Assembly: GCF_023278565.1 (NCBI RefSeq)
Contig: NC_064677.1
Coordinates: 4,588,001 to 4,652,000 of the forward strand
Reading direction: 5' to 3'
Length of the DNA stretch: 64,000 nucleotides
From: Colletotrichum lupini
Taxonomy: Eukaryota > Ascomycota > Sordariomycetes > Glomerellales > Glomerellaceae
The notes under the pieces were generated by a model. The model was not told the origin of the DNA. It worked only from the letters and a program-made list of their open reading frames with translations, and did no database searches. The position numbers and the translations under genes are program-made. Within the stretch, counting starts at the first letter, position 1; each line of letters starts with the position of its first letter. Positions 61,178-64,000 of the stretch are shown piece after piece.

Positions 61178-63503
61178 TTAAGCCAAAAGGAACTGCCCGA
61201 GACATACCACCACCGTAGCTGACAGCACTCCAGTGATTCCGTACCCCATGCTGGAAGCAGAACCAACCCGAGGAGGTGCACTAGGAGGAGTAGAGTTGGT
61301 CCCGTTTCTGCCTCCCATACCTCCTCTGCCTCCTCCCTTACCCCCGCCTCCTCCGGGCGTTGGCATTGTCTCGTTCTTGCGTCCCTTACCGCCGCCCTTA
61401 CCACCGCCCTTGCCACCTCCTTCTCCTCCACCATGCTTCGGGGCATCAGGGCTCGTACCGTTCTTATGTCCCATGCCCTTCCCTTTGCCTTTGCCTTTAC
61501 CACCACCTTTGCCGCCGCCCTCTCCTCCGCCGTGCTTAGTGCCATTGCGTTTGTTCCCATGCTCTGACTCCATCTCCATCTGCTTGCCAGACATGGACTC
61601 GCCCATGTTCATACCGGCACCACTACCAGCAGCTGGAGCCTTGGCAGGCTGCCCAGCCGGCGGCGCCGTAGCTCCGGACACCTTTTGCAAATTCACAGAC
61701 GCCTTCTGCGCATCCGACGCAGGCGTCTCGATGAAGGGAATCATGGGCGCCAACATGGCGCAGTTATCCTGCTGCGCGGCGGGCATGCCCTCCATCGTTC
61801 CCGTATTATTCTGGAACAGCAGCCTCTGCTTCCCGTCGACGGTCCACGCCGCCCACACCGGCATACCCGCCTGGATCTTCGCGGCGTTGGGGTCGAGGCT
61901 GCGGACGAAGCTGGCCCAGTAGGCCTGCGTCAGTGGCACGATGGGCGCATTGGTAGTCGAGTAGCTCTTTGGCGGGGCGCCGTCCGTGTTGTTGGGACCA
62001 AAGACGCCGTTGAGCTCGACGGTGTGGTAGGCGCCGAAGCCCTGGGCCTCCTGCTCGTCGTCGAGAGGCCCGTAGCGGTAGTTGAAGGTCGTCACGCCGT
62101 CGCGAGCCATGGCGTCTTGGAAGATTTTCGTGATACAGTGCGCCCTGTAGTCGCCGTGGGCGGTCGCGAGCTGGCGCCAGAGTTTCCCTGAGTTGGGGAA
62201 AACTGGCTGCGGCTTGTCGAGATAGGTTTCCTTGAGGAGGGCGAGGGAGGCGTTGCTAAGGGACTGCGTGGCCTGGTTGTTCATGTTCTTGAAGGCCTCC
62301 TCGACGGTGTCGGTCTTTTGGGGCACGTTCTTGGTCCCCTCGTCGGTGCAGGTTCCCGCGATGGTGGGGACCTTGAGATATTTCCCCTCGGCGAAGCGTT
62401 GCAGCGTCGGCGCCTTGACGAGGTCGCCATCGAGGTTGGGGTTGAACTGGCAGTCCTCCGTCTGCAGGGCCGTCGCGTTGAGGCCGCGGAGACAGGCGAG
62501 GGAGTCAGCTTGCTTGTTGCAGCCGGTGGCGTTGGTTAGGCAGTTGTACTGTTCCTGGCCTTGCTCGAGGGTGCGGACGGTAGCGACGGAGACCGATTCC
62601 ATAATGGCTCCCTTGATCAGACCCGGGTCGTTGTCTCCAAAGGCCGCTAGAAGCATGGCTACTGAGGTCGCGCCGGCGGAGTCGCCTACGGCAACCATCT
62701 GATCTGGGTTTCCTCCGAACTTTTCAAGGTCAGTTAGCAAAGAGGGAGAAAACGAGATGGTTTGGAAGAAAGCTCACAGCAGCGGCGTGTTGCTCCAGCC
62801 ATTTCAGCCCTTGGATCTGGTCCTTGAGGCCGTTGTTCATACTCGCGCCAGCCTCCACCTCCTTGCTCTGCAAGAAACCATAGGGCCCTGTAGTGAATAT
62901 TAGCCCCTTCTCTGCGACTTCGTGATGCGGTGCGACATGATTCATTGTTCAATCACATACCAACTCTATAGTTCACCTGAACGACTAGCATGTTCCCGAA
63001 CCTGGCCAGATCGCTGCCGTTGAAGTTGGCGTTGGAAAGAGACTGAAACCCGCCGCCTTGGATGAAGTACATGACTGGCAACTTGGACTCCGGTGTCGCG
63101 TTCGATGGCGCAAAGATGTTGACATAGAGACAGTCTTCGTCCGTCGTGAAGCGCTTGTTCGGCTTCATGGTGAAGTCTGAGGCACTTCGGGCTAGACATA
63201 TCGGGCGGAACTGGCAGAATCGTTAGCAAATCAAAGCCACTATCCCACACCTTGGAAAAACGTCTTTACATTCGAAGCATCGACAACATCAGTCGTGTTC
63301 GGGGGATCAACCGGTGCCGCGAACCGGAGCTGACCCACAGGCGGCGCAGCAAACCGGACGCCCAGCCAGCGAGTCGCACCGCCCTGCTCGGCGACTCCTT
63401 GGACTTTGGTGTAGCCAAGGTCTACAAGCGGGTCAACCGCCTGGACCTGGCCGATGATTGCGGCCGAAAGAAGAGAAACGAGGGATTTGGTTAGGGAAGG
63501 CAT
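61178..63503 (-). CDS. Secreted type-B carboxylesterase/lipase, GPI-type tail
   Basis: Exons 63503-63270, 63210-62961, 62887-62778 and 62719-61178 (introns 59, 73 and 58 nt) give 711 aa. Signal peptide ~1-22. Alpha/beta-hydrolase carboxylesterase family: EDCLYVNIF, oxyanion-hole segment FIQGGGF (Q129-G-G-G, where HGGG is usual), nucleophile Ser212 in GDSAGA, acid in TCTDEGTKN, His in GAYHTVEL. Several Asn-x-Ser/Thr sites. After the catalytic domain come ~130 residues of Gly/Lys-rich repeats (two copies of KHGGGEGGGKGGGKG). The protein ends in a small-residue stretch (VGSASS) and a hydrophobic C-terminus, a typical GPI-attachment signal. The enzyme is therefore predicted at the cell wall or surface. 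Substrate unknown. ATG at 63503. Confidence 0.9.
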
Positions 63504-64000
63504 TATTACAGAAGTGACAGACTTAGATTAAAATGATAATAGGAACAGACTAAACACAATCATCACCAATAACTAATCACAGCCAAGGAGAGAATTCGAC
63601 CATCATCCGAAGAAAGAGACTGAGCGGTCTTGTCATCTGTTATAGGGTCATTGGGACTGAGCTTGAATTAGACCAGACCAGACTGACAGCCCCGAAACCG
63701 AAACCAGACCGGAGTATTTTGTTGACTCGAGGGCCATCCTCTGCACCCGGCTTGCCAGCTTCGAGGGCTTTTGAAAGCTTCTCCGGACTGTCCGCAGGTT
63801 TGGAGTTTGGGTGCGGGGGTTTCAGAATCGGGTCTTTGAAGCGAACTTGTCGCGAATGTCGTGTTCCAGAACGACGAACTCTATTCGGAGGAAATATTTC
63901 AAGATGGACATATGATCCCCAGGCAGGGTTCTCATTCTCCGTAGCCGAGGGCAGAAGAGAGCACCCCTCTTTACCATGGCAAGTCTAACAGCACCCTTTA
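63504..64000. other. Upstream of the esterase; no gene recognised
   Basis: Promoter side of the minus-strand esterase. An open frame at 63719-63988 begins at TTG and is unsupported. ACCAGACC repeats at ~63670-63712. Confidence 0.5.

Noticed and set aside
61233..61922. 229-codon proline-rich plus-strand ORF
   Set aside because: Antisense of the Gly/Lys repeat tail of the esterase; low-complexity shadow.

Overview
This window looks like nuclear DNA of a filamentous ascomycete. Genes carry short GT-AG introns (about 50-130 nt), a retrotransposon shows RIP-type decay (C-to-T and G-to-A transitions), and the conserved genes are typical of Pezizomycotina. A sordariomycete, for example a Colletotrichum-like fungus, is my best guess, but the sequence does not prove the genus.

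Layout. 1-1044: 3' end of an unknown gene. 1117-8537: a structurally complete but RIP-destroyed Ty1/copia element on the minus strand, with 205-bp LTRs and a 5-bp target duplication. 9705-11507: a four-exon cysteine-rich protein of unknown function. 11.5-16.8 kb: no gene recognised. 16.8-31.8 kb: housekeeping block with PEX16, a Zn2Cys6 transcription factor, a BRR6/BRL1 nuclear-envelope protein, IWS1/Spn1 and an SR-protein kinase; the kinase may have a first exon 2.6 kb upstream, at 34375-34535. 34.5-39.4 kb: no gene recognised. 39.4-46.7 kb: an accessory-looking block with a chromodomain protein followed by small intronless minus-strand ORFs that share a promoter motif. 46.8-49.9 kb: an NRPS-like carboxylate reductase (A-T-R). 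52.8-56.1 kb: two divergent membrane proteins, one polytopic and one a Ser/Thr-rich single-pass protein. 56.2-61.1 kb: a divergent biotin pair, bioDA and bioF. 61.2-63.5 kb: a secreted, probably GPI-anchored type-B carboxylesterase/lipase.

How genes relate. bioF makes 7-keto-8-aminopelargonate (KAPA), and the bifunctional bioDA converts it through 7,8-diaminopelargonate to dethiobiotin. BioF ends in SRL, a peroxisomal targeting signal, and PEX16 for peroxisome membrane biogenesis lies in the same window. IWS1 (elongation) and the SR kinase (splicing) are convergent neighbours; BRR6 and IWS1 share a 516-bp divergent promoter. The most novel-looking material is the 41-46.5 kb block. There, four minus-strand loci carry, roughly 50-130 bp upstream, one or two copies of a motif with a constant CAAAG core.

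All exon joins were inferred by eye from splice signals and reading-frame continuity. No searches were run.
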